DNA from: an uncultured bacterium
Lineage (GTDB): Bacteria; Actinomycetota; Coriobacteriia; Coriobacteriales; Coriobacteriaceae
Direction: 5' to 3'
Assembly: GCA_905214525.1 (NCBI GenBank)
Contig: CAJMMN010000001.1
Span: 62,001 to 126,000, forward strand
Length of the DNA: 64,000 bases
A model generated the notes under the pieces. That model was not told the DNA's origin, did not search any database, and saw only the letters and a program-made list of their open reading frames with translations. Made by a program: the position numbers and the translations under genes. Positions 33,201 to 40,969 of this stretch are shown here, piece after piece; the stretch's first letter is position 1, and each line of letters opens with the position of its first letter.

Positions 33201-34151
33201 ATGGTTAACGAGAAGAAGGTCGCTATTGTCGGCTGTGGTTTCGTCGGTTCGTCTTCGGCGTTCGCGCTGATGCAGAGCGGTCTGTTCTCCGAGATGGTCC
33301 TCATCGACGTGGACAAGAACCGCGCCGAGGGTGAGGCCCTGGATATCGCGCACGGCATGACGTTTGCCGAGCCCATGAAGATCTATGCCGGCGATTATTC
33401 CGATGTCGCCGACGCCGCTATGATCGTCGTCACCGCTGGCGCTGCCCAGAAGCCCGGCGAGACCCGCCTGGACTTGGTCAACAAGAACGTCAACATCTTC
33501 AAGTCCATTATTCCCGAGATTAAGAAGTCTGGCTTCGACGGCATTCTGCTCATCGTCTCCAACCCGGTTGACGTTCTGACCTACGCCGCCATCAAGATGT
33601 CCGGTCTGCCCGAGGGCCACGTCATCGGCTCCGGCACTGTGCTCGACACCGGCCGTCTGCAGCAGATGCTCGGCGCCCACGTCGAGGTTGACCCGCGCGA
33701 TGTCCAGGCCTATGTCATGGGTGAGCACGGCGACTCCGAGTTTGTCGCTTGGTCCAGCGCTCAGGTTGCCGGCGTGCCGCTGAGCACCTTCTGCGAGCTT
33801 CACGGCCACCTGGAGCACGAAGCCGCCGAGAAGCGTATCGCCGAGGACGTCAAGAATTCCGCCTACACCATCATCGAGAAGAAGCACGCCACCTACTATG
33901 GCGTCGCCATGGCCGTCAAGCGCATCTGCACCGCCGTCATGCGCGATGAGCAGACCGTTCTGCCCGTCTCCTCGCTCATGGTGGGCGAGTACGGCCTGTC
34001 TGATCTTGCCATCTCCATGCCGACCGTCGTTGGCCGCGACGGCGTTGTCTGCCGCGTTCCCGTGCCGCTGAACGATGACGAGGAGCATGAGCTCACCGCC
34101 TCCGCCAAGGCCCTCAAGGACATCATCGACAGCGTCGACTTCTCCTGCTAA
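33201..34151 (+). CDS. ldh: L-lactate dehydrogenase
   Basis: This 316-residue protein follows GGGAGAAAG. The NAD-binding start is VAIVGCGFVGSSSAFALMQSG. The specificity loop TAGAAQKPGETRLDLV has Gln at the position that selects lactate over malate, and the catalytic histidine is in VMGEHGDSEFV. It reduces pyruvate to L-lactate while regenerating NAD, a main fermentation outlet. Codon bias is strong. A good terminator follows at 34184. Confidence 0.95.
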   Translation: MVNEKKVAIVGCGFVGSSSAFALMQSGLFSEMVLIDVDKNRAEGEALDIAHGMTFAEPMKIYAGDYSDVADAAMIVVTAGAAQKPGETRLDLVNKNVNIFKSIIPEIKKSGFDGILLIVSNPVDVLTYAAIKMSGLPEGHVIGSGTVLDTGRLQQMLGAHVEVDPRDVQAYVMGEHGDSEFVAWSSAQVAGVPLSTFCELHGHLEHEAAEKRIAEDVKNSAYTIIEKKHATYYGVAMAVKRICTAVMRDEQTVLPVSSLMVGEYGLSDLAISMPTVVGRDGVVCRVPVPLNDDEEHELTASAKALKDIIDSVDFSC

Positions 34152-34183
34152 ATCAAGCTCTTTTGGGCAACAGGCTACAATGA

Positions 34184-34219
34184 AAGGCGTCTGGGTCCAC
34201 ACGGCCCGGGCGCCTTTTT
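34184..34219 (+). terminator. Terminator of ldh
   Basis: AAGGCGTCTGGG pairs with CCCGGGCGCCTT around TCCACACGG, followed by TTTTTGG. Confidence 0.85.
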
Positions 34220-34251
34220 GGTGCAAAGCAACCTGACCCCAATGCACCATA
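34218..34251 (+). repeat. GTGCAAAGCAACCTG repeat, copy 1
   Basis: TTGGTGCAAAGCAACCTGAC followed by CCCAATGCACCA contains an inverted pair (TGGTGCA/TGCACCA). It lies 16 bases before the start of the DUF2974 gene. A second copy in the same orientation follows that gene at 35431. Confidence 0.8.
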
Positions 34252-34266
34252 GTTGATGGGAGGGCC

Positions 34267-35427
34267 ATGTCGGATTCACCTAACTTTTTGACCTATGTCC
34301 AGACGGCGTTTGATCCGTTTGAGGAACGGTCGTTCTGCGCGGTGGATAGCCTGGTCTTTGCGTGGCTGTCCTATTTGCGTTTGCCGGGTGATATGGCGGA
34401 GCTGACGAACTGGCAGGGTCTTGACGTACGCGAGCTGCTTCGTGCCGAGTGCTACCGGGACATGATTGGCGACCTGTGGGATCCAGAGGGGAGCAGGGCC
34501 TTGTTGGAGGCCGTGGCAGCAAGCCCTCGCTATCGCGGCGTGCACGTTTGCGGCTATCGTGCCGTGAGCGATGTGGTGGCGACAGAGCAGTTTGCAGCCA
34601 TGGCGTTCCGATTTCCGGCGGGGTTTAGCTATCTTTCCTTCCGGGGGACCGACAGTACGATTGTGGGCTGGAAAGAGGACTTTAACATGGCGTTCCGGTG
34701 TCCTGTGCCGGCCCAGGAATCCGCGGCGCGTTACGTGGACGAGGCGGCGGATGCGATTGACGGGCCGCTTTTGTGCGGAGGTCATTCCAAGGGTGGAAAC
34801 CTTGCGGTGTACGGTGCGGCGATGTGCTCCGATGTCGCCCGTGAGCGAATCGAACGGGTGTATTCCCATGATGGTCCTGGCTTCGTCGAGGAGTTTCTGA
34901 ACGGCAACGCCTTTGCCGATCTTTCCGGTCGAATCGACAAGACGCTACCTCGGTCGTCGATCTTTGGCATGATGTTCGAGACACAGGAGGACTATGCCAT
35001 CGTTGAGAGCACCGAGTTCAGCCTGCTGCAGCACAATCCCTTTAGCTGGGTGGTTGATGGTCGCGACTTCGTGTACTGTGAGCTCCTGTCCGCCGGTGCT
35101 CGATACGTTGATGGCTCCATTCGCGAGATGCTGCTTGCAGTGTCACCTAGCGGGCGCGAGCGTTTTGTGGATGCATTGTTCTCCGTGTTTGAGGCTACGG
35201 GTGCTGAGCGGTTTGCGGATATCGCTGGGAATCTGCGCGAGAGCCTGCCCGTGATGCTCCAGGCTGCGCAAGGTTTCGACAAGGATACACGACGCTTTGT
35301 CTCGCAGACCATCGTGGCAATCCTTAAGTGCGTACTGCTGCCCAAACGACCCCAGATCGACATGTCCGCTGCCGGTAAGAGTCTGGCAGAACAGCTCGAG
35401 GCTTGGCAGTCCGAGCTTCTGCGCTAG
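34267..35427 (+). CDS. DUF2974 (Mbeg1-like) alpha/beta hydrolase
   Basis: This 386-residue protein has the nucleophile elbow CGGHSKGGNLAVYGA near residue 175, the signature I recognise for DUF2974 proteins (PF11187), preceded by FSYLSFRGTDSTIVGWKEDFNM, which supplies the oxyanion region. The family is lipase-like, cytoplasmic and without a known substrate; it is common in Firmicutes and Coriobacteria. No signal peptide is seen. GGGAGGG lies just before ATG 34267. It is bracketed by two copies of the GTGCAAAGCAACCTG repeat in the same orientation, four bases from its stop on the right. Confidence 0.87.
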   Translation: MSDSPNFLTYVQTAFDPFEERSFCAVDSLVFAWLSYLRLPGDMAELTNWQGLDVRELLRAECYRDMIGDLWDPEGSRALLEAVAASPRYRGVHVCGYRAVSDVVATEQFAAMAFRFPAGFSYLSFRGTDSTIVGWKEDFNMAFRCPVPAQESAARYVDEAADAIDGPLLCGGHSKGGNLAVYGAAMCSDVARERIERVYSHDGPGFVEEFLNGNAFADLSGRIDKTLPRSSIFGMMFETQEDYAIVESTEFSLLQHNPFSWVVDGRDFVYCELLSAGARYVDGSIREMLLAVSPSGRERFVDALFSVFEATGAERFADIAGNLRESLPVMLQAAQGFDKDTRRFVSQTIVAILKCVLLPKRPQIDMSAAGKSLAEQLEAWQSELLR

Positions 35428-35430
35428 CCA

Positions 35431-35463
35431 TTGGTGCAAAGCAACCTGTCCCCGATGCACCAA
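35431..35463 (+). repeat. GTGCAAAGCAACCTG repeat, copy 2
   Basis: TTGGTGCAAAGCAACCTGTC followed by CCCGATGCACCAA differs from copy 1 at only a few positions in the central C-rich part. The arms TTGGTGCA and TGCACCAA pair perfectly. Confidence 0.8.
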
Positions 35464-35538
35464 TCTTCGATGCGCTCGGGGAGGGCTCGACCGCTATACT
35501 GGTTCGTGCCGAAATCGATCTAGAACGGAATGCCGTAT

Positions 35539-36543
35539 ATGAAAATCAATCACGCGATTCTGCATATCCTGGACTTTGACTCTGCCGTCAACGTCATGAG
35601 TCAGCGCGAACTCGATATCGAGAGCCGTACCGTGCGCAACTTTGTGACCACACACCTACGCCGTGCCCGCACTTCAGCCGATAACAAGCGTGCCACGTTT
35701 GCCGAGAACTCTGCGTTTGGCGGCGAGCTCAAGGGTTATTTCTTTGGCGAGCGCGAGTTCGTGGACCTGTCGCAGCAGATTGCGGAGTTTATCTCCTCCG
35801 AGCTCACCAAAGCCGAGAAAGCCGAGTCCACCGACGTGCTCGTGGCCGATTTTGACGACGATGAGGATGCCCGCTGGTTTGCCGTCATGCTCCTGGGCTC
35901 CAAGCAGGCTTTTATGCACGAAGTGGGCCGCGAGGAGGGGGAGGTGCGCAACGACATCGCGCGCCACTACGCTATTCTGCCAAACCCCTCGCAAAAGGTG
36001 CCGAGCTATGCCATCGTGCGCGCGAGCACCATGGAGATCGGCTACGTGGACAAGAAGCGTAAGATTGCCGGCGAGGACCGTATGCTTATCCCCGATGGCC
36101 TGCTGCAGTGCGACACGGGCGTATCGGGCAAGGAGGTCATCGACACCGTGACGCGCGTGGTCGAGGAGGTCGCCGAGGAGCACGGTGCCAACACGGCCGT
36201 CGCGCTCGCCAAGGTCAAGGCCGCCGTCGCCGAGAAGGTCGAAGACGACGAGGAGCTTCCGCCCTGGGATATCGTCGATGAGGTCTTTGAGGACGAGCCG
36301 GTCATCAAGGAAAGTGTGCGCGCGGCACTGACCGAGGAGAAGGTTCCCGAGCGCGTTCCCGTGGAGCGCAAACAGGTCGAGCGCGCGGCGGTGCGCAATC
36401 ATAAGATTCATACCGATACGGGCATCGAGATCAGCTTCCCGGCCGAGATGGGTTCGAACTCCGAGTACATCGAGTTTGTCAACGAGCCCAACGGCCTCAT
36501 CTCCATCGAGCTCAAGAATATCGGCAGCATCGAGAATCGATAA
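35539..36543 (+). CDS. Nucleoid-associated protein (NdpA/YejK-like)
   Basis: A protein of about 334 residues starting MKINHAILHILDFDS, the usual opening of the 37-kDa nucleoid-associated family (PF04245). Other matching segments are MLLGSKQAFMHEVG near 120 and SFPAEMGSNSEYIEFVNEPNGLISIELKNIGSI at the end. Members associate with DNA in enterobacteria; the precise role is unclear. The ATG at 35539 is chosen because it has GGA nine bases upstream; an in-frame ATG nine bases earlier is possible. It stands alone and ends in a strong terminator. Confidence 0.88.
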   Translation: MKINHAILHILDFDSAVNVMSQRELDIESRTVRNFVTTHLRRARTSADNKRATFAENSAFGGELKGYFFGEREFVDLSQQIAEFISSELTKAEKAESTDVLVADFDDDEDARWFAVMLLGSKQAFMHEVGREEGEVRNDIARHYAILPNPSQKVPSYAIVRASTMEIGYVDKKRKIAGEDRMLIPDGLLQCDTGVSGKEVIDTVTRVVEEVAEEHGANTAVALAKVKAAVAEKVEDDEELPPWDIVDEVFEDEPVIKESVRAALTEEKVPERVPVERKQVERAAVRNHKIHTDTGIEISFPAEMGSNSEYIEFVNEPNGLISIELKNIGSIENR

Positions 36544-36571
36544 GTTGCGTTACGCCTGCAGCGAGAAAGCG

Positions 36572-36605
36572 AAGGCCGAAGCCCCCTTGGAGCTTCGGCC
36601 TTTTT
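36572..36605 (+). terminator. Terminator of the nucleoid-associated protein gene
   Basis: AAGGCCGAAGC (36572-36582) pairs with GCTTCGGCCTT (36592-36602), followed by TTTTG. Confidence 0.9.
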
Positions 36606-36639
36606 GTTTAGGGCTGAATTGCCCTACAGGTTGAGCATA

Positions 36640-36787
36640 CGTCAGCGAAAACGCCCCTAGGCGAGCAAGGTGACGTGAAAGAGGAGGGAAGCGTACTTCG
36701 GTACGCGACCGACGATTGAACGCCAGATTGCCGCCTAGGGGCGTTTGCAGCTTCGAGCCGTTACGCGGTTTGTCAAAACCGCGTAAC
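36640..36787 (-). repeat. Stop-codon-proximal covarying hairpin element, copy B
   Basis: Read on the minus strand it begins with GTTACGCGGTTTTGAC...CCGCGTAAC (36787-36760), one base after the dapH stop, then GCTCGAAGCTGC. The long arms AAACGCCCCTAGGCG (36732-36746 on the minus strand) and its complement (36649-36663) pair perfectly over 15 bp. They flank the conserved core with GTACCGAAGTACGC (inner hairpin) and CTCCTCTTTCACGTCACC. The arm sequence is unrelated to copies A, C and D. Confidence 0.88.
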
Positions 36788-36788
36788 C

Positions 36789-37508
36789 CTACAGCTGGCG
36801 CAGGCCTTCTTCGAGGCCAGTCTTGCTGTCGGTCTGGGCGTCGCGCATCTTGATGACGCGGGCGGGGACACCGGCCACGACGGCACCGGCGGGGACGTCC
36901 TCGACGCATACGGCACCGGCGGCCACGACGGCGCCCTTGCCCACGCGCACGCCCTCCAAGACCACGGCGTTGGCGCCGATCATGACATCGTCCTCGACGA
37001 TGACGGGCGTGGCACTGGCGGGCTCCACGACGCCTGCCAGTACGGTGCCGGCGCCGATGTGGCAGTTCTTGCCCACGGTGGCGCGGCCGCCCAGCACGGC
37101 GCCCATATCAATCATGGAGCCTTCGCCAATGACGGAGCCGATGTTGATGATGGCGCCCATCATGATGACGGCGCGATCGCCGATCTCGACGCGGTCACGG
37201 ATGATCGCGCCCGGCTCGATGCGGGCGTTGATGCCCTTGAGGTCGAGCATGGGCACGGCGGAGTTGCGGCAATCGTTCTCTACGTCGTAGTAGTCGATGG
37301 AGTCGGCGTTAGCGTCGAGGATTGCCTTGAGCTCATCCCAGTCGCCAAAGACGGTCTTGCCGCGACGGCCGCCGTAGACGTGCGCATCGCCCCAGGCAAC
37401 CTTCATGCCGGGCTTCTCGCGCACATACAGCTTGACGGGCGTCTTTTTAGGCGCGGTGGCGATGTAATTGATGATCTCCTGGGCATCCATCTCGGCTGCG
37501 TTACTCAT
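36789..37508 (-). CDS. dapH: Tetrahydrodipicolinate N-acetyltransferase
   Basis: This 239-residue left-handed beta-helix enzyme has a DapH N-terminal domain (DAQEIINYIATAPKKTPVKLYV) and hexapeptide repeats (IEPGAIIRDRVEIGDRAVIMMGAIINIGSVIGEGSMIDMGAVLGGRATVGKNCHIGAGTVLAGV). It acetylates tetrahydrodipicolinate in the acetylase branch of lysine/diaminopimelate synthesis. AAAGGAG is nine bases before ATG 37508. It is the last gene of the lysA-dapA, dapB, dapH operon, 39 bases after dapB, and its stop is followed directly by repeat copy B. Confidence 0.96.
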   Translation of the reverse strand: MSNAAEMDAQEIINYIATAPKKTPVKLYVREKPGMKVAWGDAHVYGGRRGKTVFGDWDELKAILDANADSIDYYDVENDCRNSAVPMLDLKGINARIEPGAIIRDRVEIGDRAVIMMGAIINIGSVIGEGSMIDMGAVLGGRATVGKNCHIGAGTVLAGVVEPASATPVIVEDDVMIGANAVVLEGVRVGKGAVVAAGAVCVEDVPAGAVVAGVPARVIKMRDAQTDSKTGLEEGLRQL

Positions 37509-37547
37509 ATGCTGTTTCTCCTTTGCGTGGGTACGGTAGATAGTTGG

Positions 37548-38288
37548 TTAGGCAAACATGACCTGGTCGAACGTATAGAAGCCGTGCTCGCGGGTGACGA
37601 GCTTCTGCGCGGCTGCCAGGGCGCCGTTGACAAAGATCTGACGGCTCGTGGCGCGATGCGCGAGCGTGACCTCCTCGTCCTGACCAAAGAAGCTCACCTC
37701 GTGAACGCCGGCAACGGTGCCACCGCGCAGCGAGTGCATGCCGATCTCCTTGGGGTCGCGCGCGCCGCACATGCCCTCGCGGCCATAGACGGGGTGGTAG
37801 CCTGCCTCGGGCTCGGCTTCGACAACGGCATCGAGCAGCAGCTTGGCGGTACCGCTGGGGGCGTCGACCTTTTGGTTGTGGTGCGTCTCGACGATCTCGC
37901 AGTCAAAGCCGGGCAGTTCGCGCGTGGCCCGTGCCACCAGATGACGCAGGGCCGCGATGCCGATGGAGTAGTTGCCGGAGTGCATGACACGGGCGCTCTG
38001 ACCTAGCTCGCGCAGGCGATCCATCTGCTCGGGCGTATAGCCCGTGGTGCCCGAGACCAACGCCGCGCCTGTACGCTCGACATAGGCAACGACGGCATCG
38101 AAGGTCACGACATTCGAGAAGTCGATGATGACGTCGGCTGCCGGGGCGCTTTCGAGCTCAGACAGGTCAAAACCGATCTGGGCCACAATGTCGAAAACGG
38201 GCTGTCCGGCGGTATCGACAATACCCTCGGCAGTGGTGCGGATGAGCGAGCCCATGCGACCCGTTCCCATAATGACGGTCTTAATCAA
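37548..38288 (-). CDS. dapB: 4-hydroxy-tetrahydrodipicolinate reductase
   Basis: This 246-residue enzyme reduces hydroxy-tetrahydrodipicolinate with NAD(P)H. The nucleotide motif is VIMGTGRMGSLIR, and the catalytic region is VETHHNQKVDAPSGTAKLLLDA, with the His pair and substrate lysine. The start is TTG 38288, within TTGATTAA, which overlaps the dapA stop by eight bases; GGGAG lies nine bases upstream, so translation is probably coupled. The glycine motif GTGRMG is slightly shorter than the common GxxGxxG pattern. Confidence 0.95.
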   Translation of the reverse strand: MIKTVIMGTGRMGSLIRTTAEGIVDTAGQPVFDIVAQIGFDLSELESAPAADVIIDFSNVVTFDAVVAYVERTGAALVSGTTGYTPEQMDRLRELGQSARVMHSGNYSIGIAALRHLVARATRELPGFDCEIVETHHNQKVDAPSGTAKLLLDAVVEAEPEAGYHPVYGREGMCGARDPKEIGMHSLRGGTVAGVHEVSFFGQDEEVTLAHRATSRQIFVNGALAAAQKLVTREHGFYTFDQVMFA

Positions 38289-40590
38289 GCAGACCAGCTC
38301 CCTTCAGAGCATCGGTAAGTGCGGCACGCGTATCGTCGGCCATGGGGCACAGCGGCATGCGGTAGTTTGCCTCGATCATACCCATCTGGGCGAGCGCTTC
38401 TTTAACGGGGATGGGGTTGACCTCGCTAAAGAGGGCGTTGATGAGCGGCTGGCCGGCAATCTGGATATCGCGGGCGCGCGCTACGTCACCGTCCAGATAG
38501 GCGCGGCACATGTCGTGCACGAGCTGCGGCTGTACGTCGGCCCACACGCTGATGGCACCCGAAGCGCCTAGGCTCATGAGCGGCACGGTGAGTGCATCCT
38601 CGCCCGAGTACATGCGGAAGTCATCGGACAGCAGGTGGGCGATCTTGGCCGCGTAGGCGACGTTGCCCGAGGCCTCCTTGATGCCCATGATGTTGGGGTG
38701 TGCGGCCAAGTGCTCTACGTTGTGCTCGCTGATGCTGCAGCCACAGCGGCCGGGGATGTTGTACAGAATGCAGGGGATGTCCACGGCGTCGGCCACGGTC
38801 TTAAAGTGCTGGTAGATGCCCTCTTCGTTAGACTTGTTGTAGTAGGGGGTAATGAGCAGCAGACCATCGGCACCCAGGCCCTGGTAGGTGAGCGACTTGG
38901 TGAGCATGGTCTGCGTGGAGTTGGAGCCCGAGCCGGCGATGACGGGGACGCGGCCCGCAACCTGCTTGACCACGGCGGCGACAACGGAGTTGTCCTCGTC
39001 GTCGGTCATCGTGGCACTCTCTCCGGTGGTGCCCAGGGTGAGGATGGCGTCAGTGCCATTTTGCAGGTGGAAATCGATAAGGCGCTCGAGTGCATCAAAG
39101 TCGACGCTGCCGTCCTTTTTAAACGGCGTGACAAGGGCGACGATCGAACCCTCGAGGTTTCGGATATCCATGTTCTTCTCCTTCGCTTCCGCGATCTGGA
39201 TGCGTTTGTTCCATTGGGCAGCGACGGCCAGGCGCTCGTCCTGGGCGCGACGGCGGGCGGCATCGGCGCGCGACTTGGCCAGTAACTCTCGGCCGTACGG
39301 CAGCACGTCGAGCGTGGCAAAGTAATCGCCCGGGCGCTCGGCGCGGCGGATGAGGTCGGCCGAGCCATCGGGGCGCAGCAGGACCTCGGCGGAGCGTAGG
39401 CGTCCGTTGTAGTTGTAGCCCATGGAGTAGCCGTGCGCACCCGTATCGTGAATCACGAGCAGGTCGCCCATGTCGATATGCGGCAGCTCGCGATCGATGG
39501 CGAACTTATCGTTGTTCTCGCATAGGTTGCCCGTGATGTCGTACGTGTCCGTGACGGGTGCCGCAGTCTTGTCGGCGCCACCCGGCTGGCCCATCACCGT
39601 AATGTGGTGGTAGGCACCATACATGGCAGGGCGGATCAGATCGACGGCGCTTGCGTCGACACCGATATAGTCCTTGTAGATTTGCTTCTCGTGGATGGCC
39701 TTGGTGACCAGGCAGCCGTAGGGGCCCATCATAAAGCGGCCCATCTCGGTGCGGATGGCCACATCGCCCATGCCGGCGGGAACCAGGATCTCGTCGTATG
39801 CCGCGTGCACTCCCTCGCCGATGGCGTGAATGTCGTTGGCCTGCTGCTCGGGCAGGTAGGGGATGCCGACGCCGCCGGATAGATTGATGAAGGCGACGTG
39901 TGCGCCGGTCTCGCGCTCCAGGCGCACTGCAAGCTCAAAGAGGATGCGCGCAAGCTTGGGGTAGTAGTCGTTGGTGACGGTGTTGCTGGCAAGGAATGCG
40001 TGGATGCCAAAGTCCTCAGCGCCCTTGGCCTTGAGCATGCGGAAGGCCTCGAAGAGCTGCTCGGTGGTCATGCCATATTTGGAGTCGCCCGGGTTGTCCA
40101 TGATGCCGTTGGAGAGCTGGAACAGGCCGCCCGGATTAAAGCGGCAGCTGACCGTCTTGGGGATGGGCCCTGCGACGCGCTCAAAGAACTCGATGTGGCT
40201 GATGTCGTCAAAGTTGACGATGGCGCCCAGCTTGTCGGCGAGCTCAAAGTCGGCAGCTGGCGTGTCGTTAGACGAGAACATGATGTCGTGTCCCGTGATG
40301 CCCAGCGAGCGGGCAATCATGAGCTCGGTATAGCTCGAGCAATCGCAGCCGCAGCCGTATTCGTTGAGAATGGAGATGAGCGCCGGGTTGGGGTTGGCCT
40401 TGACGGCAAAGTATTCCTTAAAGCCCGGGTTCCATGCAAAGGCGTCGCGCACTTCTTGCATGTTGCGGCGGATGCCCGCCTCGTCGTATAGATGAAACGG
40501 CGTGGGGAACTGCTCGACGATATGCTCGAGCGTTACCTTGTCCACAAACGGCTGTTTGGCCGCATATGCCTCGTTGGGGGTCAATGCCAT
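38281..40590 (-). CDS. lysA-dapA: Diaminopimelate decarboxylase - dihydrodipicolinate synthase fusion
   Basis: One open frame of 769 codons encodes two enzymes of lysine synthesis. Residues 1-473 are LysA, which decarboxylates meso-diaminopimelate to lysine: PLP lysine K64 in EYFAVKANPNP, HAFLASNTV, LSGGVGIPYLPEQQ and the late motifs GNLCENNDKF and TGAHGYSMGYNYNG. Residues 474-769 are DapA, which condenses pyruvate with aspartate semialdehyde: TLGTTGESATM, the tyrosine in ILYNIPGRCG (Y137 of the DapA part) and the Schiff-base lysine in MGIKEASGN (K165 of that part). An ATG at 39171 with GAAGGAG six bases upstream could also give free DapA of 296 residues. A lysine riboswitch precedes the gene. 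Confidence 0.92.
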   Translation of the reverse strand: MALTPNEAYAAKQPFVDKVTLEHIVEQFPTPFHLYDEAGIRRNMQEVRDAFAWNPGFKEYFAVKANPNPALISILNEYGCGCDCSSYTELMIARSLGITGHDIMFSSNDTPAADFELADKLGAIVNFDDISHIEFFERVAGPIPKTVSCRFNPGGLFQLSNGIMDNPGDSKYGMTTEQLFEAFRMLKAKGAEDFGIHAFLASNTVTNDYYPKLARILFELAVRLERETGAHVAFINLSGGVGIPYLPEQQANDIHAIGEGVHAAYDEILVPAGMGDVAIRTEMGRFMMGPYGCLVTKAIHEKQIYKDYIGVDASAVDLIRPAMYGAYHHITVMGQPGGADKTAAPVTDTYDITGNLCENNDKFAIDRELPHIDMGDLLVIHDTGAHGYSMGYNYNGRLRSAEVLLRPDGSADLIRRAERPGDYFATLDVLPYGRELLAKSRADAARRRAQDERLAVAAQWNKRIQIAEAKEKNMDIRNLEGSIVALVTPFKKDGSVDFDALERLIDFHLQNGTDAILTLGTTGESATMTDDEDNSVVAAVVKQVAGRVPVIAGSGSNSTQTMLTKSLTYQGLGADGLLLITPYYNKSNEEGIYQHFKTVADAVDIPCILYNIPGRCGCSISEHNVEHLAAHPNIMGIKEASGNVAYAAKIAHLLSDDFRMYSGEDALTVPLMSLGASGAISVWADVQPQLVHDMCRAYLDGDVARARDIQIAGQPLINALFSEVNPIPVKEALAQMGMIEANYRMPLCPMADDTRAALTDALKGAGLLD

Positions 40591-40654
40591 GTCCCGTAAA
40601 CCTCGCTATCCAGACGGCGCCATCTGCGCATCGAATCCGCATAGCGTGGACCCA

Positions 40655-40830
40655 ATGTCCGGATAGCGCTCCCGCATTGCTGCAGACAGTCCTGCGGGTG
40701 TTTCCCGCAGGCCCACCAGGTTGTTCGTGCCCGAAAAACCCAGTTCGGCGGGTTTCGCCTCCCCACGGGGTCAAAGCCTGCCGGCTCGCCCGCGGTTCTT
40801 CGTGCCCGCGCCTCTATCAAGTGGTAAAGA
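40655..40830 (-). promoter_or_regulatory. Lysine riboswitch (L box)
   Basis: On the minus strand the leader reads GATAGAGGCGCGGGCACGAA, then GGGGAGGCGAAACCCGCCGA, GGGCACGAACAACCTGG and GGACTGTCTGCAG, which correspond in order to the conserved blocks of the lysine riboswitch (GAUAGAGG-GCG, GGGGAG-CGCCGA, CUGG, GGCUGUC). It lies upstream of lysA-dapA, as expected. Downstream, CGCTATCC (near 40655) can pair with GGATAGCG, just before the lysA start at the GCGAGG site, so control may be on translation. The whole gap 40591-40969 is accounted for by this leader plus AT-rich promoter sequence. Confidence 0.85.
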
Positions 40831-40969
40831 CCCTACCACGTTGCACTTTACCAAACAAGAGTATTCGTATATAACGTTTAAAAAATGCAAGGATATGCTG
40901 GAAATAAGGGTGTAGCAATCTTGCGGCACAATAGATGGCAACCGACGCGCACCCATGAAAGGAACCTCT

